Below, in pieces: positions 25,575 through 34,068 of a stretch of 64,000 nucleotides of DNA (the first letter of the stretch is position 1; each line of letters starts with the position of its first letter). Both the position numbers and the translations under genes were made by a program. Source of the stretch: CAYJBH01 sp964370605 (GTDB lineage Bacteria > Bacillota > Clostridia > Oscillospirales > Ruminococcaceae); NCBI GenBank assembly GCA_964370605.1, contig CAYJJX010000007.1, positions 1 to 64,000 on the forward strand. The letters are read 5' to 3'. The notes beneath the pieces were generated by a model, which did not search any database, was not told the origin of the DNA, and saw only the letters and a list, made by a program, of their open reading frames with translations.

Positions 25575-25971
25575 TCAATTCTTCCTTATCGTTTTTGTCT
25601 TTATCTTTTGTCTTGTTTATGATACCATTCAGCTTGTCCAACAATTCCGGCATCATGCTCAGCAGTCGGTCAACACTGTTTGAAGTGTCGGCAAGTTGCA
25701 ACAATTTCACATCGTCGTTGGTGCAGACCAAAAATCCGACCGGCACCACCGAAACACCGGCTCCGGAACCTCCGCCGAATTTTTCTGATACAACCTTTGT
25801 CGGAATGTCACTACCTCCTGAGGCAAAGCCGACACTAACCTTCGAGATGGGCAGTATAACACTTCCGTTCGCCATTGTAATGGGGTTTCCGATGGTGGTA
25901 TTGCCGTCCACCATCTCTGAAATTTGCTTGATGGCTACATTTACAAGTTCTACTGTCGGGTGCTGATTCAT
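25567..25971 (-). CDS. ytfJ: Sporulation protein YtfJ/GerW family
   Basis: The 134-residue protein shows the family hallmarks: GNPITMANGSVILPISKVSVGF (in two parts), FASGGSD, and the glycine-rich FGGGSGAGVSVVPVGFLV. YtfJ/GerW is made in sporulating cells and is needed for normal germination in Bacillus. The C-terminus is a charged Lys/Asp/Glu tail. Its ATG overlaps the stop of the DUF2953 gene by four bases (ATGA), so the two are translationally coupled. The presence of this gene and sigK supports a spore-forming host. Confidence 0.93.
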   Translation of the reverse strand: MNQHPTVELVNVAIKQISEMVDGNTTIGNPITMANGSVILPISKVSVGFASGGSDIPTKVVSEKFGGGSGAGVSVVPVGFLVCTNDDVKLLQLADTSNSVDRLLSMMPELLDKLNGIINKTKDKDKNDKEELNG

Positions 25972-26669
25972 AATGCTACCTGTTCCTTTCCGTTGCTGTT
26001 ATTCTTCTTCTTCGCCTTTTGGAGTGGTTTCTTTTTGAGTTTGGTCAAAAGCCAAAGTGCGGTGATGATGAGTGGCAAGAGCGTTGTGGTGACCACCGCG
26101 GAAAGTCTGCTTGAAAGCTGGCTGTCGGTCGTATAGTTTGGCAGAAATTCAATCTGCTTGAATCGGAAATTGAAAGGAGGTGTCAACAGTGCAATCGCGG
26201 CATGGAATCCTGCATAACATTGCCCCACTTTTATCGCGGTCTTGGCTGCATCGGGGCCCGATATATACCAAACTATCACAATGTCGCTAAAATATATGTT
26301 CTCGATCACTCTGCGCATCGCCTCGGGTATATGTTGCAACAACGGTTCTATCGTTTTGTATATCTCAAGCGGGCTTCTCTTGTTTCCCTTGCTGTCGGTC
26401 GAAACTTCTCGAATTTCTTTTTTCGCCTCTTCTTCCGTCTCTTTTGCCGCAGTTTTGGCGGTTTTCGCCACCTTTTTTTGTACCTTTTTTGAGCCGAGAT
26501 TTATCGGAATTTCAAGAAAACCTATTTTTATCTTTAACAAAAATTCTTCAAAGCCGCTGTTGTAGCTGACCTTAACACCGACAGGGGTAACAAGCAAAAT
26601 CAAGATTAACAACAATATTGCCAATAGAATAATTCCGATTATACTCAGAATTGTCAGCAAAATCTCCAT
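25968..26669 (-). CDS. DUF2953 (YtfI-like) membrane protein
   Basis: The 234-residue protein has an N-terminal membrane helix rich in Ile/Leu (IGIILLAILLLILILLV), a charged linker of Lys/Glu/Ala (about 70-100), and a C-terminal hydrophobic segment (LSAVVTTTLLPLIITALWLL). DUF2953 proteins regularly precede YtfJ in spore formers, so a sporulation role is likely. I start at the second of two adjacent ATGs because GGAGG is five bases from it and only two from the first. Confidence 0.88.
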   Translation of the reverse strand: MEILLTILSIIGIILLAILLLILILLVTPVGVKVSYNSGFEEFLLKIKIGFLEIPINLGSKKVQKKVAKTAKTAAKETEEEAKKEIREVSTDSKGNKRSPLEIYKTIEPLLQHIPEAMRRVIENIYFSDIVIVWYISGPDAAKTAIKVGQCYAGFHAAIALLTPPFNFRFKQIEFLPNYTTDSQLSSRLSAVVTTTLLPLIITALWLLTKLKKKPLQKAKKKNNSNGKEQVAL

Positions 26670-26690
26670 CATCGCCTCCGTCCTGCCAAG

Positions 26691-27233
26691 CTACATCTCC
26701 TCCTGCGTTTCAAATACCTCGTTCTCTCCTGTGATACTTGGCAGTTCATCAAGCGAAGTCAGCCCAAATGTGCGCAAAAATACGTCGGTAGTCCCATAGG
26801 CAATCGGGCGGCCGGGAAGATCCAAGCGCCCCTGCTCCTCGATCAATCCTTTTGAAGTGAGTGTCGAGATGCCGGAGGTAGAATCCACTCCACGAACCTG
26901 TTCGATGAAAAGTCGTGATACCGGTTGATTATAGGCAATGACTGCAAGAATTTCAAGTGCCGATGGTGTGAGTGGCATGTTGCGACGACGATCCATAATA
27001 TCGGTTACAAAACTTGCATACGCATTGTTGGTGGCAAGCTGCCAGCGATCGTCAAACTGTAAAAGCACCATCCCTCGGTCCTGCTCGGCATATCCATCCC
27101 GCAGTTGCGTTAACAAAAGATTAACCACCGAGGTCTCAATGTCGAGCACTTCGGCAAGGCGAACGGCTGCAACCGGCTCGGCACAGGCAAACAACATCGC
27201 CTCGACCGCTCCTTTATACTGGTTAACGTCCAC
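26691..27233 (-). CDS. scpB: Segregation and condensation protein B
   Basis: The 180-residue protein is two winged-helix domains of the ScpB family, with LTPSALEILAVIAYNQPVSR and GVDSTSGISTLTSKGLIEE as hallmarks. It binds ScpA and Smc to form the chromosome condensation complex. Start is a GTG eight bases from AAAGGAG, overlapping scpA by 11 bases. Confidence 0.96.
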   Translation of the reverse strand: MDVNQYKGAVEAMLFACAEPVAAVRLAEVLDIETSVVNLLLTQLRDGYAEQDRGMVLLQFDDRWQLATNNAYASFVTDIMDRRRNMPLTPSALEILAVIAYNQPVSRLFIEQVRGVDSTSGISTLTSKGLIEEQGRLDLPGRPIAYGTTDVFLRTFGLTSLDELPSITGENEVFETQEEM

Positions 27234-27945
27234 CGCTCTCTCCTTTGCTTGTGTCTATGCGTCCTGTCAGCTTTACGCCGCCATTCTTTGCTATTTTAAT
27301 ACTGCCATCGTGCAACAATTCCAGCACCGCAAGAAAGGTCGCCACGCTCTCGCTTCGGTCTTCACTGTGCCGAAAAAATTCAACCAGCCGCTTTGCTCCG
27401 GTTTTCAGTGTGCGCACTAAATGCTTGATACGCGACGAAACCGAAACCATCGGTTTTGTAACTATGGGGTCGAATTGCTCTTCTGTCGGCATACGTCGAG
27501 TGGTTTTCCCCATTACAACACTATGCGCATGGCTAAGCTCATGTATGCTGTGACTGAGTCGATATGTACTGTCCAGTTCTACCACTGCAGGGCTACGTAC
27601 CACGTGAAATATACCCTGAGATATGCAGCCGAGTTGCGCCGCTACCTTTTTGCAAAGCGCATATTCTATCAGCTGTCCGGTCAACTCTTGCCTCAACCGT
27701 TCACCTTCGTCACTTCTTGGGAGCAGATGAAGCGACTTGAGATAGACAAGCTGTGCCGCCATCTCGATAAACTCGCTCGCCACTTCCAACCGTTGTTCCT
27801 GCATACCCTCCATCACTTCAAGGTAGTGATCGATAAGAGACAATAGATCGATGTCAAAAAGGCTCATCTTGTTTTTCACAACAAGACTCAACAGCAGATC
27901 AAGAGGGCCTTCAAAGTCTTGAGTTTTAAAGGTAAGTTCTGTCAT
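27223..27945 (-). CDS. scpA: Segregation and condensation protein A
   Basis: The 240-residue kleisin shows the N-terminal TQDFEGPLDLLLSLVVKNKM and FIEMAAQLVYLKSLHLLP motifs of ScpA and a C-terminal winged helix that contacts Smc. It closes the Smc ring together with ScpB, whose gene overlaps the 3' end. It starts two bases after the stop of the site-2 protease gene. Confidence 0.96.
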   Translation of the reverse strand: MTELTFKTQDFEGPLDLLLSLVVKNKMSLFDIDLLSLIDHYLEVMEGMQEQRLEVASEFIEMAAQLVYLKSLHLLPRSDEGERLRQELTGQLIEYALCKKVAAQLGCISQGIFHVVRSPAVVELDSTYRLSHSIHELSHAHSVVMGKTTRRMPTEEQFDPIVTKPMVSVSSRIKHLVRTLKTGAKRLVEFFRHSEDRSESVATFLAVLELLHDGSIKIAKNGGVKLTGRIDTSKGESGGR

Positions 27946-27947
27946 CT

Positions 27948-28610
27948 TTAGGCGATAGCTCCAAAAATCATGTCCACAAAACCGGTAATGAAATTAAAAA
28001 AGTTGAAAATAAGTCCGGTCAAAAAGCTAAGTGGAACGTCCAGTATGCCGGTAATAAGCACTACAAAAAGTCCGAGAAAAATGTAGCGTTCATACTGCAT
28101 CAGCTTGAAATAATAGCTTTCCGGCAAAAAGAGATTGAAAATCCTAGAACCATCAAAAGGCGGAATCGGTATAAGGTTAAAAATAGCGAGCATGATGTTG
28201 ATCTGCGCCATGGTGATAAAAATAATATACAGTGTATTCAACAGCATCGCCGATGAATCATATCCGCCCGAGAACAAAAATACTTTGGCAAGAATAATTG
28301 AAACAAGTGCTATCGCAAGATTTGAGGCAGGGCCTGCAGCCGCCGAAAGAGCCATTCCTACCTTGCGGTTGCCTTTGAAGTTGTAAGAGTTTATCGGCAC
28401 CGGTTTCGCCCAGCCTATTCCGGCAATAATCATACAAAGACTGCCCATTAGATCAAAATGGACTGCCGGATTAAGAGAAATGCGTCCTTGAGATTTTGCG
28501 GTGTTGTCACCGAGTTTTGAGGCGGCAAAAGCATGTGCCGATTCATGTATCGGTATTGCGGTGAGAAGTACGATGGCTCTCACCAGATATCCAAATAAGT
28601 CGCTTGACAA
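27948..28610 (-). CDS. Site-2-protease family (M50) membrane metallopeptidase
   Basis: The 220-residue membrane protein contains the zinc-binding HESAHAFAA (HExxH) in its first helix and NLIPIPPFDGSRI, which supplies the third ligand, an Asp. The fold is the short YwhC-type rhomboid-independent site-2 protease. The open frame extends 21 codons upstream, but the promoter -10 (28662-28667) lies inside that extension, so I place the start at the TTG at 28610, preceded by AAAGGA. This gene commonly heads the scpA-scpB operon. Confidence 0.92.
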   Translation of the reverse strand: MSSDLFGYLVRAIVLLTAIPIHESAHAFAASKLGDNTAKSQGRISLNPAVHFDLMGSLCMIIAGIGWAKPVPINSYNFKGNRKVGMALSAAAGPASNLAIALVSIILAKVFLFSGGYDSSAMLLNTLYIIFITMAQINIMLAIFNLIPIPPFDGSRIFNLFLPESYYFKLMQYERYIFLGLFVVLITGILDVPLSFLTGLIFNFFNFITGFVDMIFGAIA

Positions 28611-28661
28611 TTTGCTGTTTTCCTTTCGTATGGGTAATATCTTGGGTATTCTACCATTACA

Positions 28662-28689
28662 AGTATACCACATCTACATGAAACTTCAA
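28662..28689 (-). promoter_or_regulatory. Promoter of the M50 protease-scpAB-ytfJ-rluB operon
   Basis: Minus strand TTGAAG, 16 bp, TATACT. Its position rules out translation starts upstream of about 28655. Confidence 0.55.
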
Positions 28690-28735
28690 GCATAAAATGC
28701 ACATTCTATGTGAAAACATTGTGAAGAATCTCATC

Positions 28736-29956
28736 TTATTTTACAGAAGTAATTTTGAGGTGATCTATCAGCTGGCGAGCGGTTCGACCCGACTTGCCAA
28801 AATGTGACATTTCCCAGCTGTTTGCAGCAAGAAGCAGTTGCTCGTCGCTCATGCATAGCCCCTCACGGTGTGCAAGTTCTCGCACTATGTTTTCAAACTC
28901 TCTTTTGTCCGGTGTGTCAAAAAATATAGTCTCGCCAAACCGTGCCGCAAGCGACATTTTTTCCTGTACCGTGTCAAAACCGTGCAGGCTGTCTCGGTCA
29001 GAATAGTCTTCCTTGATCAGATGACGACGGTTAGAGGTCGCATATATGAGCATATTGGACGGTTTCTTCTCAAGACCGCCCTCTATAACCGCTTTGAGAT
29101 ATTTATACTCGATCTCAAACTCTTCAAACGACAGATCGTCCATAAAGATGATAAAACGATAGTTTCGAGCACGCACCCGCACAATGATGTCGTTCAGGTG
29201 CTTGAGGCGATGTTTTTGCAGCTCTATTATCCTCAACCCTTTAGCACCGTAGGCATTGAGCAGTGCCTTGACCGAGGAGGATTTTCCCGTTCCCGCTCCT
29301 CCGAAAAGAAGACAATTGTTCGCCGCATCACCACGCAAAAATGCCTCGGTGTTTTGTATCAATTTTTGTTTTGGTATGTCGTATCCGACAAGGTCGTTCA
29401 TCGTTATCTTGTCGGTATTCTTGATGGGCAACAGTTCCTGTTCTTCCACACGAAAAGCACGAAAAAACGCAAACACTCCGACGCCGTTCTCGCCGTAAAA
29501 CCGTGAGATCACCCCCTTGAACTCTGCAACATCTTTGCTTTGGGCAAGGTGATTTGCAAGGGTATTTATCGCAAGCGAATACTCGGGATCGACCGCAATT
29601 TCACTTCCGTTTGCCCTGTCATAATCAAAAATGCTCTTCACTACCTCATCTGCAATATTCTTCGGTTTGCTTTGAAAAAGCAACATGATCTTCTCAAGGT
29701 CAAGCGCCGCAAGCTCGCCAAGACCTCCGCTTTGCTCGCCTCGCATCTCGCAGGCAAGACTGTATCTATTCTCAGCACTCACGAGCAAAAATGTTAAATA
29801 ACAATGCCATAGATTTCCGCAAAAACCGTATCGGTCGGTCAGCTCCACAAGCTCTCCGATGGCGGCCATGACATCGCCTTTATCTACCTCCTTTGAGGTC
29901 AACGCCGCCACAATCGCATCGTTTGAAATATTACGATATAGGATCAACCCGTCCAA
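28736..29956 (-). CDS. AAA+ ATPase of the DUF815 family
   Basis: The 406-residue protein has an alpha-helical N-terminal half and a C-terminal ATPase domain with Walker A FGGAGTGKSSSVKALL, Walker B FIIFMDDLSFEE, and the family motifs IIELQKHRLKHLNDI and YATSNRRHLIKE (sensor 1). DUF815 proteins are widespread MoxR-like/AAA+ ATPases of unknown role. I start at a TTG following GAAAGGG; another TTG six codons upstream lies in the ilvC terminator T run. Because the ilvC terminator is just upstream, expression may depend on read-through. Confidence 0.9.
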   Translation of the reverse strand: MDGLILYRNISNDAIVAALTSKEVDKGDVMAAIGELVELTDRYGFCGNLWHCYLTFLLVSAENRYSLACEMRGEQSGGLGELAALDLEKIMLLFQSKPKNIADEVVKSIFDYDRANGSEIAVDPEYSLAINTLANHLAQSKDVAEFKGVISRFYGENGVGVFAFFRAFRVEEQELLPIKNTDKITMNDLVGYDIPKQKLIQNTEAFLRGDAANNCLLFGGAGTGKSSSVKALLNAYGAKGLRIIELQKHRLKHLNDIIVRVRARNYRFIIFMDDLSFEEFEIEYKYLKAVIEGGLEKKPSNMLIYATSNRRHLIKEDYSDRDSLHGFDTVQEKMSLAARFGETIFFDTPDKREFENIVRELAHREGLCMSDEQLLLAANSWEMSHFGKSGRTARQLIDHLKITSVK

Positions 29957-29972
29957 AATCCACCCTTTCTGC

Positions 29973-30013
29973 AAAAAAGAGCTGTCGCTAACATGTTAGT
30001 TATAGCGACAGCC
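29973..30013 (-). terminator. Terminator of ilvC
   Basis: On the minus strand GGCTGTCGCTA and TAGCGACAGCTC form a strong stem with a 12-base loop, followed by six T. It lies directly ahead of the DUF815 start codon. Confidence 0.9.
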
Positions 30014-30025
30014 CTTAAGCTTATA

Positions 30026-31036
30026 TTAGTTGTCGATCAGCTTGTCGCCGTCGCTCCAGCTGTACAGCTTTCGCAGTTCTGCGCCGACCTTCTCGAGTTC
30101 ATGCTCTGCCGATCTTCTCTTCATCGCCTTGAAGTGAGGTGCGTTCACAGCATTTTCGCTCAACCAATCTTTCGCGAATGTTCCATCTTGAATATCGGTG
30201 AGAACCTTTTTCATCGCCTTTTTGGTCTCGTCGGTGATGATCTTGGGTCCGGTGATATAATCGCCGTACTCGGCTGTGTTGGAGATGGAGTATCTCATTC
30301 CTGCAAAACCCGACTGGTAGATAAGGTCAACAATGAGTTTCATCTCATGAATACACTCAAAATATGCGCTTTCCGGCTCATATCCTGCCTCGACAAGGGT
30401 CTCAAAGCCTGCCTGCATCAGGGCGGTAACACCGCCACAGAGAACTGCCTGCTCACCGAATAAATCGGTCTCGGTCTCTTCACGGAAAGTGGTTTCCAGA
30501 ACGCCTGCTCTTGCTCCGCCTGTTGCAAGTGCATAGGCAAGTGCACGATCAAACGCCTTGCCGGTCTCGTCTTGGTGTACCGCGATGAGGGACGGCACGC
30601 CTTTTCCTGCTTGATACTCACTGCGCACGGTGTGACCCGGACCTTTCGGTGCAATCATGGTCACGTCAACACCCTTCGGCGCAACAATCTGACCGAAATG
30701 AATGGCAAAACCATGGGCGAACATCAGCATATTACCCTCTTCAAGGTTTGGCTCGATGCTCTCTTTATAAAGCTTGCCCTGCAGTTCGTCGTTGATCAAT
30801 ATCATGATGATGTCGGCTCTTTTTGCCGCCTCAGCAGCTGTGAAAACTTCAAAGCCCTGTTTTTCAGCCTTTGCCCAAGACTTGCTGCCCTCGTACAGAC
30901 CAATGATTACATTACATCCCGATTCTTTTGCGTTGAGTGCATGAGCATGCCCCTGACTACCGTATCCGATAACCGCAATAGTTTTTCCCTCCAACATGGA
31001 GAGGTTGCAATCCTGTTGATAATAAATTTTCGCCAT
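30026..31036 (-). CDS. ilvC: Ketol-acid reductoisomerase, class I
   Basis: The 336-residue enzyme converts 2-acetolactate or 2-aceto-2-hydroxybutyrate to the dihydroxy acids of valine, leucine and isoleucine synthesis. It shows the Rossmann motif VIGYGSQGHAHALN, the phosphate-binding loop LYEGSKSWAKAE, which suggests NADPH use, APKGPGHTVRSEY, and the Mg2+-binding TDLFGEQAVLCGG and helix with ECIHEMKLIVDL. The start at 31036 follows AGAAAGGAACGGTCAT; a longer reading adds 15 residues without a ribosome binding site. It is monocistronic, without ilvBN or ilvD beside it. Confidence 0.97.
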   Translation of the reverse strand: MAKIYYQQDCNLSMLEGKTIAVIGYGSQGHAHALNAKESGCNVIIGLYEGSKSWAKAEKQGFEVFTAAEAAKRADIIMILINDELQGKLYKESIEPNLEEGNMLMFAHGFAIHFGQIVAPKGVDVTMIAPKGPGHTVRSEYQAGKGVPSLIAVHQDETGKAFDRALAYALATGGARAGVLETTFREETETDLFGEQAVLCGGVTALMQAGFETLVEAGYEPESAYFECIHEMKLIVDLIYQSGFAGMRYSISNTAEYGDYITGPKIITDETKKAMKKVLTDIQDGTFAKDWLSENAVNAPHFKAMKRRSAEHELEKVGAELRKLYSWSDGDKLIDN

Positions 31037-31040
31037 ATGA

Positions 31041-31070
31041 AAATGACCGTTCCTTTCTGCACGTCTGTGC
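31041..31070 (-). promoter_or_regulatory. Hairpin-SD leader motif, copy 2 (ilvC)
   Basis: On the minus strand GCAC-AGAC-GTGC is followed by AGAAAGGAACGGTCAT, matching the copy in front of the carboxyltransferase gene in 20 contiguous bases (TGCAG onwards) with compensating changes in the stem. Confidence 0.6.
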
Positions 31071-31123
31071 GGTTGCGGCAAAGTTTTGAATTTTCAAACC
31101 GCATCTCTTCCCAATTTCGATAA

Positions 31124-31152
31124 ATTATATCATATATTTAACTCGAACACAA
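31124..31152 (-). promoter_or_regulatory. Promoter of ilvC
   Basis: Minus strand TTGTGT, 17 bp, TATAAT, giving an 80-nt leader. No T-box is visible in the leader. Confidence 0.6.
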
Positions 31153-31304
31153 GGATTTTCCAGTAAAAATTTACTGACTTTTATTTATTCTGTCATTGCT
31201 TTTCGATTACTATTTTTCATCCGGCAGGTTGTGTTAGTTTTCGTTTTGTATGATTTTGTCTAAAACACACAAAATCGTCGGTTGCATTTCTACAAACCAG
31301 ACAC

Positions 31305-31353
31305 TTGACAGAATAAAATATATAGTATAAAATATGCTTGTGTGCAGGTGCAC
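31305..31353 (+). promoter_or_regulatory. Promoter and candidate operator of the LacI-type regulator
   Basis: TTGACA (31305), 17 bp, TAAAAT (31328-31333). Just downstream, GTGCAGGTGCAC (31342-31353) has perfect five-base arms, in the position where an autoregulating repressor would bind. Confidence 0.55.
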
Positions 31354-31375
31354 GCAAAACGTATAAGGAGACATT

Positions 31376-32380
31376 GTGTCAGTTACGATAAAACAGGTGG
31401 CCGTCGTCAGCGGTGTGTCACGAGGAACGGTCGATAGGGTTCTTCACAATCGTGGCAGAGTCAACGAGGAGACCGCAAACAAAGTGCGTTTGTGTGCTCG
31501 TGAACTCGGCTATGAACCAAACAGAATGGGCAAAGCCCTTGCGGCACGCAAAAAAAATCATCTTGTCGCCGTAATTCTATGTGTCGGACAAAACCCGTTT
31601 TTCGACGATGTTCTGCTTGGTATCGACGAAATGATTAAAGAGTTTCGGCACTATGGCATCTCGGCAGAAGTATGCCGAATGGATAGCCTTGATGCGTCGG
31701 CGCAGGTAGCCGAAATTGAAAGACTTCAAGAGGTTATGACCGGCCTTGTCATCACACCAATCGATCACCCTTCGGTCAAACAGGCGCTTGACTCATTGGA
31801 TATCCCGATCGTCAACCTCAACACCGACATCGAAGATACCAACCGAATCGCATATGTCGGCACCGACTACCACAAGGGTGGCGCACTCGCCGCCGGTATT
31901 GTCAAACTTCTTCGACCGAGCGGCGGCACGGTAGGAATCGTGAACGGATCAAAAAAACTTTATGGTCACCGCCTGCGAGAACAGGGTTTTCTATCCGAGC
32001 TTGCAAACGGCTATCATGTCGCAAAAACTGTCTATTGCGAGGACGACGACATTCTTGCCTTTGAGGTGACAAATCGATTGTTACACGAGCACGCAGAGCT
32101 GGACACTCTTTTTATCGCCGCAGGTGGTGTAAACGGAGCGTGTAGGGCACTCATATCACAAAAACGTGATAACATCATGGTGCTCAGTTTTGATGCAACC
32201 AAGACTGCCCGACAACTTCTTGACGACGAAGTCATTGCCGCTACCATCTGCCAAAACCCTCGTTTGCAGGGAGAAAAGGCGATGCAGATTATGTTGGATT
32301 TTCTGGTCCTCGGGCAAAAGCCCGATGCCGGCAAATATATTCTTGAACATGAAATCAAGATAAAGCAAAGTTTTCGCTAA
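31376..32380 (+). CDS. LacI-family transcriptional regulator, probable sugar repressor
   Basis: The 334-residue protein has a LacI helix-turn-helix (TIKQVAVVSGVSRGTVDRVL, with hinge ANKVRLCARELGYEPN) and a periplasmic-binding-protein-like effector domain (VILCVGQNPFFDDVLLGID; IPIVNLNTDI; GIVNGSKKLYGHRLREQGF). The VSRGTVDRVLHNRGRV variant is the subgroup with ribose/xylose-type effector domains. Start is GTG after AAGGAG. The next genes are xylA and xylB in the same direction, so the natural inference is a xylose-responsive regulator of this locus. Confidence 0.92.
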   Translation: MSVTIKQVAVVSGVSRGTVDRVLHNRGRVNEETANKVRLCARELGYEPNRMGKALAARKKNHLVAVILCVGQNPFFDDVLLGIDEMIKEFRHYGISAEVCRMDSLDASAQVAEIERLQEVMTGLVITPIDHPSVKQALDSLDIPIVNLNTDIEDTNRIAYVGTDYHKGGALAAGIVKLLRPSGGTVGIVNGSKKLYGHRLREQGFLSELANGYHVAKTVYCEDDDILAFEVTNRLLHEHAELDTLFIAAGGVNGACRALISQKRDNIMVLSFDATKTARQLLDDEVIAATICQNPRLQGEKAMQIMLDFLVLGQKPDAGKYILEHEIKIKQSFR

Positions 32381-32448
32381 AATCAAATATCTATCGCATC
32401 AATAAGTTATTAGAACACAAATTTAAGTTGTGGCACTCCGTCACAACC

Positions 32449-32476
32449 GCACAAAATGTGCAGAAAGGAACAGGCA
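32449..32476 (+). promoter_or_regulatory. Hairpin-SD leader motif, copy 3 (xylA)
   Basis: GCACA-AAA-TGTGC followed by AGAAAGGAACAGGCAAAACT and the xylA ATG. The stem and AGAAAGGAAC match the copies at ilvC and the carboxyltransferase gene. Confidence 0.6.
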
Positions 32477-32481
32477 AAACT

Positions 32482-33801
32482 ATGTCAGAATTTTTCAAAG
32501 GAATCGACAAAATCAAGTATGAGGGACCAACCTCAAAAAACCCACTCTCTTTCAAATATTATGATGAGAACAAGGTTGTAATGGGCAAAACCATGAAAGA
32601 GCATCTGCCTTTCGCCATGGCATGGTGGCACAACCTTTGTGCCGAGGGTAGCGACATGTTCGGCATGGGTACTGCCGACAAGAGCTTTGACTCTGAAAAA
32701 GGCACAATGGACCACGCAAAAGCAAAGGTTGATGCCGGCTTTGAGTTCATGCAAAAACTTGGTATCCCCTACTTCTGTTTCCATGATGTTGACGTTATTC
32801 CGGAGGGCGCTACCATCGCCGAGACCAACGCACGACTGGACGAAATATCTGATTACATCAAAACAAAGATGGATGAGACCGGCATAAAGCTTCTCTGGGG
32901 TACCGCCAACATGTTCTCCAACCCAAGGTTCATGAACGGCGCAGGTTCTTCCAACTCTGCCGACGTGTTTGCCGCCGCCGCCGCTCAGGTAAAAAAGGTA
33001 CTGGACATCGTCATCAAACTCGACGGTCAAGGATATGTTTTCTGGGGCGGTCGTGAAGGCTACGAGACTCTTTTGAACACCGACATGAAATTTGAGCAAG
33101 ACAACATCGCTCGCCTGATGAGAATGTCGGTAGATTATGCACGCAAACAAGGTTTCACCGGTGACTTTTTCATCGAACCGAAGCCGAAAGAGCCAATGAA
33201 ACATCAGTATGATTTCGATGCCGCTACCGCCATCGCATTCGTTCGCCAACATGGTCTTGATAAAGATTTCAAGATGAACATCGAAGCTAACCATGCTACC
33301 CTTGCAGGACATACCTTCCAACATGATCTTCGCGTAGCCGCAATGAACGGTATGCTCGGCTCGGTCGATGCTAACCAAGGCGATCTGCTCCTCGGCTGGG
33401 ATACCGACCAGTTCCCGTCCAACATCTATGACACTACAATGGCAATGTATGAGATCCTCAAGTATGGCGGTCTGACAAAGGGCGGTCTGAACTTTGACTC
33501 GAAAAACCGTCGTGCCAGCTATGATGTTGAAGACATGTTCTATGGCTACATCCTCGGAATGGACAGCTTTGCCCTCGGTCTTATCAAGGCAGCAAAACTC
33601 ATTGAAGACGGCAGAATTGATGGTTTCGTCGAAGAGCGTTACTCAAGCTACAAATCCGGAATCGGTGCAAAGATCGTTGCCGGTGACACAAGTCTTGAAG
33701 AGCTTGCCGATTATGCAGAAAAACAAGGTGCGCCTGCACTTCCCGGCTCGGGACGTCAGGAAAACCTTGAATCCATCGTAAACACAGTATTTTTCGGATA
33801 A
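32482..33801 (+). CDS. xylA: Xylose isomerase
   Basis: The 439-residue class II enzyme interconverts D-xylose and D-xylulose. Visible are the active-site His in FCFHDVDVIPEG, Trp-containing VFWGGREGYETL, the metal-ligand FFIEPKPKEPMKHQYDFD, the NIEANHATLAGH metal site, and GSVDANQGDLLLGWDTDQFP. The start at 32482 follows AGAAAGGAAC; a frame extension of 18 codons upstream covers the leader hairpin. It precedes xylB, separated by a 267-bp hairpin-rich region. Confidence 0.98.
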   Translation: MSEFFKGIDKIKYEGPTSKNPLSFKYYDENKVVMGKTMKEHLPFAMAWWHNLCAEGSDMFGMGTADKSFDSEKGTMDHAKAKVDAGFEFMQKLGIPYFCFHDVDVIPEGATIAETNARLDEISDYIKTKMDETGIKLLWGTANMFSNPRFMNGAGSSNSADVFAAAAAQVKKVLDIVIKLDGQGYVFWGGREGYETLLNTDMKFEQDNIARLMRMSVDYARKQGFTGDFFIEPKPKEPMKHQYDFDAATAIAFVRQHGLDKDFKMNIEANHATLAGHTFQHDLRVAAMNGMLGSVDANQGDLLLGWDTDQFPSNIYDTTMAMYEILKYGGLTKGGLNFDSKNRRASYDVEDMFYGYILGMDSFALGLIKAAKLIEDGRIDGFVEERYSSYKSGIGAKIVAGDTSLEELADYAEKQGAPALPGSGRQENLESIVNTVFFG

Positions 33802-33823
33802 TTCTCATTAAAACCTATCGGGG

Positions 33824-34036
33824 GTGCACCGAAAAGTGCACCTCCTCAGAGTGTCGAAAAAGTCGACACTCTGCCGAGAGGGGATACATCCCCTCCCGGT
33901 ACCCTCCCCCACAAATGCCTTTGCGAAGCCATTTGTTGATGTGAAATTTGCCGCACATGTCGCCAAATTTCACTTTTAGAAGAGCGTTGCAAGGTTTTTT
34001 GACGGCCTGTGGAAGTGCACCGAAAAGTGCACCTCC
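33824..34036 (+). repeat. 213-bp hairpin-rich element bounded by 22-bp direct repeats
   Basis: The 22-bp sequence beginning GTGCACCGAAAAGTGCACC recurs exactly at 33824-33845 and 34015-34036; each copy is itself a hairpin (GTGCAC-CGAAAA-GTGCAC). Between them are perfect stems CAGAGTGTCG/CGACACTCTG (33847-33873), GAGGGGA/TCCCCTC (33878-33895), ACAAATG/CATTTGT (33911-33936) and GTGAAATTTG/CAAATTTCAC (33941-33973). It fills the whole gap between xylA and xylB. No stem is directly followed by a T run. It may be an inserted MITE- or REP-like element or a structured RNA in the xylAB mRNA. Confidence 0.7.
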
Positions 34037-34068
34037 GACAATATTTAAACGAAAGGACTGAAAAAGTA

